Assembly (NCBI GenBank): GCA_947481635.1
Contig: CANKHJ010000011.1
Span: 1 to 47,590, forward strand
Reading direction: 5' to 3'
Source: Bradyrhizobiaceae bacterium
GTDB lineage: Bacteria > Pseudomonadota > Alphaproteobacteria > Rhizobiales > Xanthobacteraceae
Length of the DNA: 47,590 bases
The notes under the pieces are model-generated. The model saw only the letters and a program-made list of their open reading frames with translations. It had not been told where the DNA came from and made no database searches. Below, piece after piece: positions 25,381 to 34,855 of this stretch; the stretch's first letter is position 1, and every line of letters starts with the position of its first letter. The position numbers and the translations under genes were made by a program.

Positions 25381-28300
25381 ATGTCGAAGATCATCGATTA
25401 CGCCATCAGCCACGCGCGGCTGACCATCGCGCTGCTGCTATTCGTGCTCGCGGCAGGCTTCGTGGCCTATGTCACGATCCCCAAAGAATCCGAGCCCGAC
25501 GTGCGGATTCCGATCATCTATGTCCAGCTCTCGCAGCGCGGCATCAGCCCGGAGGATGCCGAGCGCCTGCTGCTGCGGCCGCTCGAGACTCAGCTCAAGT
25601 CGGTCAGCAACGTCAAGGAAATGCGCTCGACCGCGTTCGAGGGCGGCGGCTACGTGCTGCTCGAATTCGAGGCCGGCTTCGATTCCAAGTCGGCGCTCGC
25701 CGACGTTCGCGCGAAAGTCGACGACTCCAAGCGCGACCTGCCGACCGACGTGGACGAGCCGGTGGTGCGTGAGGTCAACCTCTCGCTCTATCCGGTGATC
25801 GTGGTCTCGCTGGCCGGCAACGTGCCGGAGCGCAGCCTGCTGCGGATCGCGCGCACCACCAAGAATGCGCTCGAGCAGGTGCCTGGGGTTCTCACGGCCG
25901 AATTGCGCGGCGCGCGCGACGAGGTCGTCGAGATCATCGCCGAGCCGATGCTGATGAAGAGCTACGGCGTGTCGCTCGACCAGCTCATCACCGTGACCAA
26001 GGCCTCCAACAGCCTGGTGGCGGCGGGCGCGCTGCAAGGCGAGACCGGACGCTTCGCGGTGAAGGTCCCCTCGCTGATAGAGACGCCGGCCGACATGCTC
26101 AGCATTCCGGTGACATCGACCTCCGGCGCGACCATCACGCTGGGCGACGTCGCGCAGGTGAAGCCGACCTTCAAGGACGCCGAGACCGTCACGCGCGTCA
26201 ACGGCCAGCCGGCGATGACGATCGAGGTCTCGAAGCGCACCGGCGCCAACCTGATCGATACCGTCGACGGCGTGAAGAAGGTCATCGCGATGGCGAAAGC
26301 CACCTGGCCGGAAGGCGTTCAGGTCACCTACACGCAAGACAAGTCGAAGGTCATCCGCCAGATGCTCGGCGACCTGCAGAACTCGGTGACAACCGGCGTG
26401 CTGCTGGTGGTGGTGATCATCCTGTTCGCGCTCGGCTTCCGCGCGTCCGTCTTCATCGGAATCGCTATTCCAGCCTCGTTCCTGGCCGGCATTCTCGGGC
26501 TGCAGATGGCCGGGTTGACGATCAACATCGTCGTCCTGTTCTCGCTGATCCTCGCGGTCGGCATGCTGGTCGACGACGCGATCATCGTGTCGGAATTCGC
26601 CGAACGGCGCATGTCCGAAGGCATGCAGCCGAAGGAGGCCTATTCGCTTGCCGCCAAGCGCATGACCGGTCCGGTGGTCGCGGCGACGGCGACCCGCGTC
26701 GCGGCCTTCTCGCCGCTGCTGTTCTGGCCCGGCGTGGTTGGCGAATTCATGAAATATCTGCCGATCACGCTGATCGCGACGCTCTCGGCGTCGCTGGTCG
26801 TCGCGCTGATCTTCACCCCGACGCTCGGCGCCATGCTCGGCAAGGCGGCGCTGATCCCGCATGACGACCGGGTCGCCGACAAGGGCCTCTACATGCGCGT
26901 GGTGCGCTGGGTCGTGCATCGTCCCGGCCTGACGCTGACCTCGGCGCTGGTGCTGCTGATCGCGGTGCAGGTGGCCTATGGCAAATTCGGAAGCGGCGTC
27001 GAATTCTTCCCGAAGGTCGAGCCGGATTTCGGCCAGGTCATCATTCACGCACGCGGCAACATCTCACTCACCGAGAAAGACGCCGCGGTGCGGAAGGTCG
27101 AAGAGCGCGTGCTCGCCTATCCGGGCCTTCAGACGGTCTATGTCCGTGCCGGCGAACAGCCGCGCGGCCTGGATGGCATCTCCGAGGACACGATCGGCGT
27201 CATCCAGTTCGAATTCGCCGATTGGAAGACGCGCGCGAAGGCACATGAGATCATGGACGGCATCCGCGAGAAGACCGCGGACATCCCCGGCATCAAGGTC
27301 GAAGTCACAGCGCCGGCCGGCGGCCCGCCAACCGGCAAGCCGGTGCAGGTGCAGCTCAGTTCGCTCGACCCTTCACTGCTGCCGGCGGCCGCGAAGCAGG
27401 TCGCCGACCTGCTGCGGCAGCGTCCCGAAATCCGCGACCTGGATGACGGTCAGCCATTGCCGGGCATCGACTGGAAAGTCACGGTCGACAAGGCCGAGGC
27501 GGCGAAATACGGCGCCGGCGTCGGCACCGTCGGTACCGCGCTGCAGCTCGTCACCAACGGCGTGAAGGTGACGGAATATCGGCCCTCCGAGAGCGACAAG
27601 GCCGTCGATATCATCGTGCGGTTCCCGCAGGACCGGCGCAGCCTGGATCAGATCGACGACCTGCGCGTCCAGACCGCGTCCGGTCACGTCCCGATCGGCA
27701 ACTTCGTCGAACGGGCTCCGACGCCGCGGGTCGGCTTCATCAACCGCGTGGCCGGCAACCGTGTGATGACGGTGTCGTCCAACCTTGCCGAAGGGGTGCA
27801 GAGCGCGAATGTGCAGCAGGCGATCACGGCGGAGCTTCGCAACGCCGGCCTGCCGCCCGGCGTCTCGGTCCGCCTGAAGGGCGAGGACGAAGAGCGCGCC
27901 AAGGCCGGCGCCTTCCTGATGAAGGCATTTGCCACCGCGATCTTCCTGATCTTCGCGATCCTGCTGGCGCAGTTCAACAAGCTGACCTCGGTCGGCCTGA
28001 TCCTCACCGCGATCGTGCTCTCGACCATCGGCGTGCTGATCGGGCTGATGATCATGGGCCAGCCATTCGGCGTGGTGATGACCGGTATCGGCGTCATCGC
28101 GAATGCGGGCGTCATCGTGAACAACAACATCGTGCTGATCGATACCTATGATCGATTGAGACGCGACGGCGTGGAGGCCTATGAGGCGATCATCCAGACC
28201 TGCCGCGAGCGCGCACGACCGGTGGTGCTGACCGCGGTCGCGGCGATCCTCGGCGTGCTGCCGATCGCCTTCGGCGTCAACCTCGACTTCCTGCTGCGCG

Positions 28301-28518
28301 AAGTCACGGTCGGCGCCCCATCGACCCAGTGGTGGATCAGCCTGTCGACGGCGATCGTGTTCGGGCTCGGCTTCGCGACGGTTTTGACCCTGGTGGTCAC
28401 GCCCGCCGCCCTGATGGCGATCGAGAACCTGGCCCAACGGCGGCGGCGCTGGGGTGAAGCATGGCGCCGGCGCTTCGGCGCTGGTCAGCACCAGCCCAAC
28501 GCGACGCCGGCAGAGTAA
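25381..28518 (+). CDS. RND family efflux transporter permease (HAE-type)
   Basis: 1045 aa with the classic RND plan: TM1, large periplasmic loop (PEDAERLLLRPLE near its start), TM2-6, second loop, TM8-12. The proton-relay Asp pair is in GMLVDDAIIV. The TM10 Lys of AcrB is replaced in NAGVIVNNNIVLID, as in many non-AcrB branches. Length is standard. Proton-driven export of drugs or other hydrophobic compounds is expected; the aromatic genes nearby make aromatic acids possible substrates, but that is a guess. A 67-base gap separates it from the adaptor gene. Confidence 0.95.
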   Translation: MSKIIDYAISHARLTIALLLFVLAAGFVAYVTIPKESEPDVRIPIIYVQLSQRGISPEDAERLLLRPLETQLKSVSNVKEMRSTAFEGGGYVLLEFEAGFDSKSALADVRAKVDDSKRDLPTDVDEPVVREVNLSLYPVIVVSLAGNVPERSLLRIARTTKNALEQVPGVLTAELRGARDEVVEIIAEPMLMKSYGVSLDQLITVTKASNSLVAAGALQGETGRFAVKVPSLIETPADMLSIPVTSTSGATITLGDVAQVKPTFKDAETVTRVNGQPAMTIEVSKRTGANLIDTVDGVKKVIAMAKATWPEGVQVTYTQDKSKVIRQMLGDLQNSVTTGVLLVVVIILFALGFRASVFIGIAIPASFLAGILGLQMAGLTINIVVLFSLILAVGMLVDDAIIVSEFAERRMSEGMQPKEAYSLAAKRMTGPVVAATATRVAAFSPLLFWPGVVGEFMKYLPITLIATLSASLVVALIFTPTLGAMLGKAALIPHDDRVADKGLYMRVVRWVVHRPGLTLTSALVLLIAVQVAYGKFGSGVEFFPKVEPDFGQVIIHARGNISLTEKDAAVRKVEERVLAYPGLQTVYVRAGEQPRGLDGISEDTIGVIQFEFADWKTRAKAHEIMDGIREKTADIPGIKVEVTAPAGGPPTGKPVQVQLSSLDPSLLPAAAKQVADLLRQRPEIRDLDDGQPLPGIDWKVTVDKAEAAKYGAGVGTVGTALQLVTNGVKVTEYRPSESDKAVDIIVRFPQDRRSLDQIDDLRVQTASGHVPIGNFVERAPTPRVGFINRVAGNRVMTVSSNLAEGVQSANVQQAITAELRNAGLPPGVSVRLKGEDEERAKAGAFLMKAFATAIFLIFAILLAQFNKLTSVGLILTAIVLSTIGVLIGLMIMGQPFGVVMTGIGVIANAGVIVNNNIVLIDTYDRLRRDGVEAYEAIIQTCRERARPVVLTAVAAILGVLPIAFGVNLDFLLREVTVGAPSTQWWISLSTAIVFGLGFATVLTLVVTPAALMAIENLAQRRRRWGEAWRRRFGAGQHQPNATPAE

Positions 28519-28563
28519 ACGCGCGACAGCCGCTTTTTGCTCTCTGCTTTTTTGCATATGATC

Positions 28564-28584
28564 CGGCTCTTCAAAAAAGAGCCG
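28564..28584. terminator. hairpin between RND pump and MetE-core gene
   Basis: CGGCTCTT-CAAAA-AAGAGCCG is an eight-base-pair stem with a five-base loop, 46 bases after the pump stop and 27 before the MetE-core start. No T-run follows it on the plus strand, so it may be a weak terminator of the efflux unit or a leader structure of the next gene. Confidence 0.4.
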
Positions 28585-28610
28585 CATCGGCGAAAATGCA
28601 GGGAGCGAAA

Positions 28611-29810
28611 ATGCCGCACAGCGTCAATCGGATACTCACCACCCACGTCGGAAGCCTGGTGCGGCCACCGAAGCTGGTCGAGTTTCTGCGCGCGATCGAG
28701 GACGGGAAGCCTTACGACAAGCAGGGCTATGAAGCCTGCCTGAAAGACTCCATCGATGAGGTGGTGCGCCAGCAGGTCGAAGCCGGCATTGACATCGTCA
28801 GCGACGGCGAATTCAGCAAAGGCCGCAACTGGGCCTTCTATTTTCACGACCGCATCACCGGCCTGTCGCGCCGCCCGCTCACCGATGAGGAGCGCAAGGA
28901 TCCGCTGGCGACGGCCGGCGGCGGCCGCGACCACAAGGAGTTTCCAGAATTCTACGCCGAGTATGACAAGGCGAGCGGCCTCGGTGCGCGGCTCGGCTGG
29001 CGCTTCATCGTCGATGGCCCCATCAAATACGACACCACGGCGGTGAAGCGCGACATCGCCAATCTCAAGGCGGCGGCGACCAAGGCCGGCGCGAAAGGCG
29101 CGTTCCTACCTGTCGTTGCACCGGCGAGCGCGCTTCCGGGCGGCAAGAACGAGTATTACAAGGACGAGAAGGAGCTGGTCTTCGCGCTCGCCGATGCGCT
29201 GCACGAGGAATACAAGACCATCGCCGATTCCGGCCTCTCGGTGCAGGTCGACGACGCGTTTCTCCCGTATATGCATGAGAAGCTGGTGCCGCCGATGACC
29301 AGCCAGCAATATCGCGACTGGGCGCAACTGCGCATCGACGCGCTCAATCATGCATTGCGCGGCATTCCCGCGGAGCAATCTCGCTACCACATCTGCTGGG
29401 GCAGCTGGAACGGGCCGCACGCCTTCGACGTCGAGATGAAGGAGATCGTCGACCTGATGCTGCAGGTGAATGTAGGCTCGTATCAATACGAGGCGGCCAA
29501 CCCGCGCCACGAGCATGAATGGACCGTGTGGCAGAAGACCAAGCTGCCGGCGGGTAAGGTGCTGATCCCGGGCGTGATCACCCACGCGACCAACATCGTC
29601 GAGCATCCCGAACTGGTGGCGCAGCGGCTGGTGCGGCTTGCCAAGATCGTCGGACGTGAAAACGTGATGGGCGGCACCGATTGCGGCTTCGCGCAGAGCC
29701 CGTTCGCTCAGCGCGTCCACCCCACCATCATGTGGGCAAAGCTGCGCTCGCTCGCGGAAGGCGCACGGATCGCGACCGCCGAATTATGGGGCAAGCAGGC
29801 GACGGCGTGA
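28611..29810 (+). CDS. stand-alone MetE-core (cobalamin-independent methionine synthase C-terminal-like) protein
   Basis: 399 aa TIM-barrel protein equal to the catalytic half of MetE (full MetE is about 750 aa). It begins NRILTTHVGSLVRP, as in this family. The zinc ligands are all seen: His and Cys of HICWGSWNG, Glu of QYEAANPR, and Cys of GGTDCGFAQSP. ATG 28611 follows AGGGAGCG. It lacks the N-terminal folate-binding half, so methyl donor and acceptor are uncertain: homocysteine methylation with another donor, or demethylation of a methylated compound. Converges with a small unknown gene. Confidence 0.87.
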   Translation: MPHSVNRILTTHVGSLVRPPKLVEFLRAIEDGKPYDKQGYEACLKDSIDEVVRQQVEAGIDIVSDGEFSKGRNWAFYFHDRITGLSRRPLTDEERKDPLATAGGGRDHKEFPEFYAEYDKASGLGARLGWRFIVDGPIKYDTTAVKRDIANLKAAATKAGAKGAFLPVVAPASALPGGKNEYYKDEKELVFALADALHEEYKTIADSGLSVQVDDAFLPYMHEKLVPPMTSQQYRDWAQLRIDALNHALRGIPAEQSRYHICWGSWNGPHAFDVEMKEIVDLMLQVNVGSYQYEAANPRHEHEWTVWQKTKLPAGKVLIPGVITHATNIVEHPELVAQRLVRLAKIVGRENVMGGTDCGFAQSPFAQRVHPTIMWAKLRSLAEGARIATAELWGKQATA

Positions 29811-29813
29811 CGA

Positions 29814-30125
29814 TCAGCTTACCCACTCAACATGAGCCCGGATCGATCCGTCCTGCGGGTCGATCCAGCCTTTGGTCCGCGCGTAGTCCATCATCTTGCG
29901 GAAGCCGTCCTGCCAGGATGGGTCGTCGCGCTGCGGTGACTGGGCGCGCAGCCACGCCTCGGTGACCCACGCGATCTCTTCGCTCTCGAGCCGGCCCGCG
30001 GGCGCGAAGCCGGCCTTGAGCTGCGGCAACGCCGCGCGCTCCGCTTCGATCACCAGCTTGAACCCACGAAAATTGTCCGGCTCTTCCAGATGCGGCGCAT
30101 GATCGCGGCCGATGCGGATCAGCAT
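29814..30125 (-). CDS. hypothetical protein
   Basis: 103 aa soluble protein, beginning MLIRIGRDHAPHLEEPDNFRGF and ending IRAHVEWVS; no signal peptide or membrane segment. It contains two aromatic-rich helical stretches (EEIAWVTEAWLR, SWQDGFRKMMDYARTKGW). I do not recognise a family. It looks like a real gene: codon use matches its neighbours and it fits neatly between flanking genes. Its stop is three bases from that of the convergent MetE-core gene, and it follows the REC-HPt gene from which it is read away on the same strand. Confidence 0.6.
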   Translation of the reverse strand: MLIRIGRDHAPHLEEPDNFRGFKLVIEAERAALPQLKAGFAPAGRLESEEIAWVTEAWLRAQSPQRDDPSWQDGFRKMMDYARTKGWIDPQDGSIRAHVEWVS

Positions 30126-30187
30126 GCTGGCTCCTCCTCAGATGGGGTGTCTTCAATAGGGAAAACGATTGTGCGAGTGCGAGCTTA

Positions 30188-31303
30188 TCAGCCCGTGGCG
30201 CGGACGCGAATCTCCGCGCGGCCTTCGGCCGGCGATGAATGCAGGCCGACCTGGGCCTTGAGAAACCCAAGCGCGCGGTCGATCTCGCCGCCGACCCGCT
30301 GGACCAGCGCCTCTCCGTCGGTTGAGAGCTCATCCGCAGTGATGGCGCGCACCGACAGGCACATCTCGAAGATCGTGGTAGCGCCCACATTGGCGGCGGA
30401 GCTGCGCAGCGCATGCGCGATCTCCCGGAATTGGTGCGCATTCTGCTCGGCGGCGGCGCTCCGGAGCTGGACCAGGTGCTCGGCGGCATCATGCGAGAAC
30501 TGCGAGACCAACTCGGCAACGAAGGAGTGGCCGCCCAGACGTTCGAGATTTCCGAGCGTCTCCATGTCGATGACGCCGTCGTCCACCCGTTCCTGGACGA
30601 CAGGGTCGGTGAACGCGACGACCGTTTCGCCGGTCGGCAAAGCCGGAGCAGCGTCAGCCGCTGGAACCAGATCGCTGACCATCTGCAGCAGGCGTTTCGG
30701 CTCGACCGGCTTGGTCACGCAGCCGTCCATTCCGGCGTCCCGATAGACCATCTCCGCCTCGGGCGCCTGGTCCAGAGTGAGCGCAAGGATTGGAACGCGC
30801 GGGCGACCGATCGAGGAAAAGCGATACAGCTTGGTCGCTTCGATGCCGTTCATGTCCGGCATGTCGACATCCATCAGCACCACGTCAAATTCGGCGTCGC
30901 GCATTGCGACGAGCGCGGCGTTGCCGTCATTGGCAAGACTGACGTGATGTCCACCGCGTTCGAGGATCTTGGCAATGACGATCCGGCTGGTGCTGTTGTC
31001 GTCGGCAACCAGGATCGAGAGTTGTCGCTTCGGCTGCTCCGTCGTGTCCGACGACAAGCTCCGTCCATGGTGGCCCGCATTGGTAATGTCGCCGCCCGCG
31101 CCGATCAGGTCGCGCAGCGCGCGACCGGCATCCGCAATCGTCGCCGCGACGTTGCTCTGCTCACGATCGGCGATCTTGGCACGCAACCGATCACCTTGAC
31201 CGATGATGATATTCAACAAGCTGAGCAGATCGCGGCCGGCGGGCGGCGCCGCGTCGTTTGTTACCTCGGCCGGCTGCTGGGCTTGGTGCGGTTGCTTGCT
31301 CAC
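30188..31303 (-). CDS. response regulator receiver-HPt protein without kinase domain
   Basis: 371 aa from GTG 31303, which has a GAGG site five bases away; the frame to 31465 overlaps the upstream gene. Residues ~1-85 are a helical region lacking a kinase His box. Residues ~95-215 form a complete receiver domain: Asp101/102, phosphoacceptor Asp145, Thr176, Lys198. Residues ~250-350 form an HPt domain with the phospho-His 297 (EIAHALRSSAANVG). There is no HATPase domain. It resembles the tail of an RpfC-type hybrid kinase. Eight bases separate it from the GGDEF-EAL gene, so the two are co-expressed. Confidence 0.88.
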   Translation of the reverse strand: MSKQPHQAQQPAEVTNDAAPPAGRDLLSLLNIIIGQGDRLRAKIADREQSNVAATIADAGRALRDLIGAGGDITNAGHHGRSLSSDTTEQPKRQLSILVADDNSTSRIVIAKILERGGHHVSLANDGNAALVAMRDAEFDVVLMDVDMPDMNGIEATKLYRFSSIGRPRVPILALTLDQAPEAEMVYRDAGMDGCVTKPVEPKRLLQMVSDLVPAADAAPALPTGETVVAFTDPVVQERVDDGVIDMETLGNLERLGGHSFVAELVSQFSHDAAEHLVQLRSAAAEQNAHQFREIAHALRSSAANVGATTIFEMCLSVRAITADELSTDGEALVQRVGGEIDRALGFLKAQVGLHSSPAEGRAEIRVRATG

Positions 31304-31310
31304 AGAGTCC

Positions 31311-33455
31311 TCAGATCGCTTCAGCCTTGCGCCGCGGCGCAATGAAATTCTCGAAACTCTCCGCCGACATCGGGCGGCCGTAATAATAGCCCTGCACCTC
31401 GTCACAACCGGCGACGCGCACGAACTGCAACTGTTCCTCGGTCTCGACGCCTTCGGCGACCACATCCATGCCCAGGCTGTGAGCCAGATTCACGATTGCC
31501 GCGACGATCGCCCGATCGCTCGGATCCGACTTCAGATCGCGGACAAAGGATTGGTCGATCTTCAGGCGGTCGACCGGGAGGCGCTTGACGTAGCTCAGCG
31601 ACGAAAAGCCGGTGCCGAAATCATCGATCGAGATCAGAACGCCGAGATCGCGCAATTGCTGGAGCTGCACCGCGACCTGATCGATATCCTGCATCAGGAT
31701 GCTCTCGGTCAGTTCGAGATCCAGCGCGCGCGGATCCAGTCCAGTCTCGTGCAGAATCTGCGTGACCAGCAGCGGCAGCGTGCGTTTGCGGAATTGGACC
31801 GGAGACAGGTTAACGCTCATGCGCAGCTGCGACAGGCCATTGCGGCGCCAATGCGCCGCCTGAGCGCACGCGGTGCGCAGCACCCATTCATTGATCGGCA
31901 GGATCAAGCCATTTTGCTCGGCGCGCGGCAGGAAGCCGCTCGGAGGCACCAGCGTGCCGTCGGCGCGCCGCCACCGGACCAGCGCCTCGAGGCCGACGAT
32001 CTCGTTGGTATCGAGCCGTACCTGCGGCTGGTAATGCAGCACGAATTCATTGCGTTCGATCGCGTGACGGAGATCGGTATCAAGCGCCGCCGCCAGGCTG
32101 GCGCGCAGATTCATGTCGGCGGCATAGAACCGGTATTGATCGCCGCCCTCGGTCTTGGCGCGATACATCGCGAGATCGGCATGCCGCAGCAGGTCCTCGA
32201 TATCCACCCCATCGGTGGGATGAATGGCGATGCCGATGCTGGCGGTGCTGACCGCCTGGTCCTCGCCGATGGGGATCGGCTGGCGCAGCGCCTTCAGGAT
32301 GTCGTCGGCGAATTCCGCCGCCGCTTCGCTGTTTGGCAGATTGCTTTGCAGCACCGCGAATTCATCGCCGCCGAGGCGTGCGATGACGAACCCGCTTCGC
32401 TTCAGGTTCTGAAGACGTATCCCGACGGTCTTGAGGAAATTATCGCCCAGCCCGTGGCCCATCACGTCGTTGATGCTCTTGAAGCCATCGAGGTCGATCA
32501 CGTGCAGCGCGAAATGACGGTCGCCGCGCCGTGCCCGCGCGATTTCCTGGCTCATATGCTCTGCGAGGAAGGCGCGGTTCGGCAGGCCGGTGAGCGAATC
32601 GTGATGCGCCATGAAATGCAGGTGGCGCTCCGCGGTCTTGCGGTCCGTGATGTCGAGCGACGAGGTGACGACGCCGATGGTCTCGTTGGCGGCGTTCTTC
32701 AACGGCGATTTGGACGTCAGGAAAACGCGCTTCGCCCCGCCGCGTTCGGCAATCTCCTCTTCGAAAGAGTGGATCGCCTTGCCGCCCTGGATCACCAGCC
32801 GATCGAGCGCCTTGTTGCGTTCGCCGCTCTCGTCACCGAGAACTTCGCCGGCGTCACGCCCCGCGACATTCGCCGGATCGGTTCCGAGCAGCGCGCCGTG
32901 GTAGGCGTTGACGAACAGGAACCGGCCCTGCTGATCGGTAGCGCTGATCAGCGCGGGAACCGCGTCGATCACCTGGGCCAGCCGTTCGCTGGAGTCGCGC
33001 ACGGCCTGTTGCAGGGTGAGTTCGCTATCCTCGAGCTTGCGCGCCAGTGCGGCAGCGCGGTCCGACAACAGGACTTGTTGCTTGCGCAGGCGCAGCAGGT
33101 TGCGCGCGCGGGTCACGAATTCGCGATGATCGACTGGGCTCAGCAGAAAATCGGTGGCGCCGGCGTCGAGCGCGCGGAAGCGGTAGCTCTTTTCCTCGAA
33201 CACCGTGATGACGATGATCGGGATATCGGCCAGCGCGGGCTCGGCGCGGATGCGGCGGATGAACTGGGCGCCGTTCATGCCCGGCATCTTGTAGTCGGTG
33301 ATGATCAAGTCCGGGGGCGCGGCGATGATGTCTTCCAACGCGACGCGCGGGTCTTCGTAGGTCTCGACCTTCACATCCTCGTCGATCGAGGCAGCGATTT
33401 TCGCATAAACGCTGCGGTTGATCGGCTGATCATCGACGATGACGATCTTGCTCAT
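31311..33455 (-). CDS. REC-PAS-GGDEF-EAL cyclic-di-GMP signalling protein
   Basis: 714 aa. Receiver domain at residues 1-120 with Asp8/9, Asp54 and Thr84, but the invariant Lys is Ser106 (FLLSPVD). A PAS domain (~155-280) follows, then GGDEF (intact GGDEF at 362-366, no RxxD inhibitory site before it) and EAL (~455-705: EAL 490-492, Asn549, DD 611-612, Lys632, Glu668, and GCDEVQGYYYGRP). Both cyclase and phosphodiesterase active sites look competent. The missing receiver Lys suggests altered response to phosphorylation. Cytoplasmic, no membrane segments. Confidence 0.95.
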   Translation of the reverse strand: MSKIVIVDDQPINRSVYAKIAASIDEDVKVETYEDPRVALEDIIAAPPDLIITDYKMPGMNGAQFIRRIRAEPALADIPIIVITVFEEKSYRFRALDAGATDFLLSPVDHREFVTRARNLLRLRKQQVLLSDRAAALARKLEDSELTLQQAVRDSSERLAQVIDAVPALISATDQQGRFLFVNAYHGALLGTDPANVAGRDAGEVLGDESGERNKALDRLVIQGGKAIHSFEEEIAERGGAKRVFLTSKSPLKNAANETIGVVTSSLDITDRKTAERHLHFMAHHDSLTGLPNRAFLAEHMSQEIARARRGDRHFALHVIDLDGFKSINDVMGHGLGDNFLKTVGIRLQNLKRSGFVIARLGGDEFAVLQSNLPNSEAAAEFADDILKALRQPIPIGEDQAVSTASIGIAIHPTDGVDIEDLLRHADLAMYRAKTEGGDQYRFYAADMNLRASLAAALDTDLRHAIERNEFVLHYQPQVRLDTNEIVGLEALVRWRRADGTLVPPSGFLPRAEQNGLILPINEWVLRTACAQAAHWRRNGLSQLRMSVNLSPVQFRKRTLPLLVTQILHETGLDPRALDLELTESILMQDIDQVAVQLQQLRDLGVLISIDDFGTGFSSLSYVKRLPVDRLKIDQSFVRDLKSDPSDRAIVAAIVNLAHSLGMDVVAEGVETEEQLQFVRVAGCDEVQGYYYGRPMSAESFENFIAPRRKAEAI

Positions 33456-33643
33456 ACGAAAAGGCGCCTCATGTCGCTGCGCCGGGGCGCGAATCGGGGA
33501 GCAGCGGAGGGCACCGGTCAGATCTCAGGATAGGTCTCACTGGAGACGCCGCCGCGCACGTCCTCAGGGGCATCCTCGCAGTGAGGCGCTAAGAAACTGT
33601 TGATCAAGTTAGTACGTCAAAGCTGAGTGAAATCAGGCAAATT

Positions 33644-33666
33644 GCGAGTAACTCGCGTAATTTACG
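33644..33666. promoter_or_regulatory. two adjacent palindromes upstream of the GGDEF-EAL gene
   Basis: GCGAGT-A-ACTCGC (33644-33656) abuts CGTAA-T-TTACG (33656-33666), in a 285-base gap that is more AT-rich than its surroundings. They are about 190-210 bases upstream of the GGDEF-EAL start and 75-97 bases downstream of the second MetE-core stop. They could be an operator or part of a transcript end; no T-run follows. Nothing else was seen in this gap. Confidence 0.35.
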
Positions 33667-33740
33667 TAGCTAAACGTATAGGTTGCGGTACCAGAGGACC
33701 GGATCGCACCCGGTTACCGCGAAAAACCGCAGCCGTCGCC

Positions 33741-34847
33741 TTACTGCGCCGCGCCCCAGACCGCGGTCGCGATTTCGACCACCGAGGCGAATTTGCGCCG
33801 CTCCACGTCCTCGCTGACGTCGTTGCCGCGGAAGCTCGACGCGAAGCCGCATTGCGGGCTGAGGCAAAGATTATCCAAAGGCGCGAATCGCACCGCGTCA
33901 TCGATTCGCCGGGTGATTTCCGCGGCGGTTTCCATGCGATCCAGCTTGGAGCTGATCAGGCCGAGCACCACGCGCTTATGCTCCGGGAGATGCCGCAACG
34001 GCTCGAAACCGCCGGCGCGTTCGCTGTCGAATTCCAGGAAATAGCCGTCCACGTTGACCTTTTTGAACATGACCTCGGCCACCGGCTCATAGCCGCCCGA
34101 CGCCGCCCAGCGGCTCTGCATGTTGCCGCGGCAGACATGCATGCAGACCACCATGTCCGCCGGCTTTTCGGCCAACGCGGCGTTGATCACCTCGGCGAAA
34201 TGATGCTGCCGCTCATCGGGGTCTTCGCCACGCTGCCTGGCGGCCTCGCGCATCGCGCCGTCGCAGAGATAGGCGAAGTTGGTGTCGTCGAGCTGGAGAT
34301 AGCGGCATCCGGCGTCCGCCAGCGCCTTGATCTCGGCGCGATAGGCCTTGGCCACATCGTCGTAGAACGCATCGCGGTCGGCGTAGATTTTCGAATCCAA
34401 CGCGCCACGCTCGCCGCGCAACAGCATGGTCGGCGACGGGATGGTCTGCTTGGGCGTCCGGCTGGTCGCCGCCTTGAGGAAACGGAATCCATCCACCTCG
34501 ATCGGCCGCACGTGCCGCACCTTGCCGGTGATGCTGAGCGTCGGCGGCGTAAAGGCTTTGGGCTCGCCGGACGCGGTCGGCTCCGGCGCGCGACCGATGA
34601 CGGCGCTCACGCCGTCGAGTTGATCGAGGAAATCGAAATGGAACGACATGCGGCGAAACTCGCCGTCGGTGACCGCATGCAGGCCCGCCGCTTCCTGCAA
34701 CGCGACGGCGTGGCGGACATATTTGTCCTCGACGACACTCAACGCGGCGCGGTCGATCTTGCCATCGATATGACGCTCATGCGCCTCGATCAATTCGGTC
34801 GGACGCAGCAGGCTGCCGACATGGTCGGCGCGGAACGGTGCGGTCAT
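33741..34847 (-). CDS. stand-alone MetE-core protein in an ABC-importer operon
   Basis: 368 aa, C-terminal MetE-like barrel starting FRADHVGSLLRP. Zinc ligands are His and Cys in MHVCRGN, Glu in YFLEFDSERAG and Cys in SPQCGFASS. It is clearly different from the other MetE-core protein at 28.6 kb, for example by the EFRRMSFHFDFLDQLDG segment. It begins eight bases after the livF stop on the same strand, so it is the last gene of the importer operon. That suggests it acts on the imported compound, perhaps by methyl transfer; the role is not established. Confidence 0.88.
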   Translation of the reverse strand: MTAPFRADHVGSLLRPTELIEAHERHIDGKIDRAALSVVEDKYVRHAVALQEAAGLHAVTDGEFRRMSFHFDFLDQLDGVSAVIGRAPEPTASGEPKAFTPPTLSITGKVRHVRPIEVDGFRFLKAATSRTPKQTIPSPTMLLRGERGALDSKIYADRDAFYDDVAKAYRAEIKALADAGCRYLQLDDTNFAYLCDGAMREAARQRGEDPDERQHHFAEVINAALAEKPADMVVCMHVCRGNMQSRWAASGGYEPVAEVMFKKVNVDGYFLEFDSERAGGFEPLRHLPEHKRVVLGLISSKLDRMETAAEITRRIDDAVRFAPLDNLCLSPQCGFASSFRGNDVSEDVERRKFASVVEIATAVWGAAQ

Positions 34848-34855
34848 TGGAAACC

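Noticed and set aside
25438-27048. 536-aa minus-strand frame opposite the RND pump
   Set aside because: Rich in His, Arg and Asp with no domain; a mirror of the pump gene.
28141-28160. Missing TM10 Lys in the RND pump as a sign of inactivity
   Set aside because: Many RND branches carry the NNAIVLID-type segment without the Lys and are functional, so it is not evidence of a dead pump.
31203-33533. 776-aa plus-strand frame opposite the GGDEF-EAL gene
   Set aside because: No recognisable motif; the minus strand has intact REC, GGDEF and EAL signatures.
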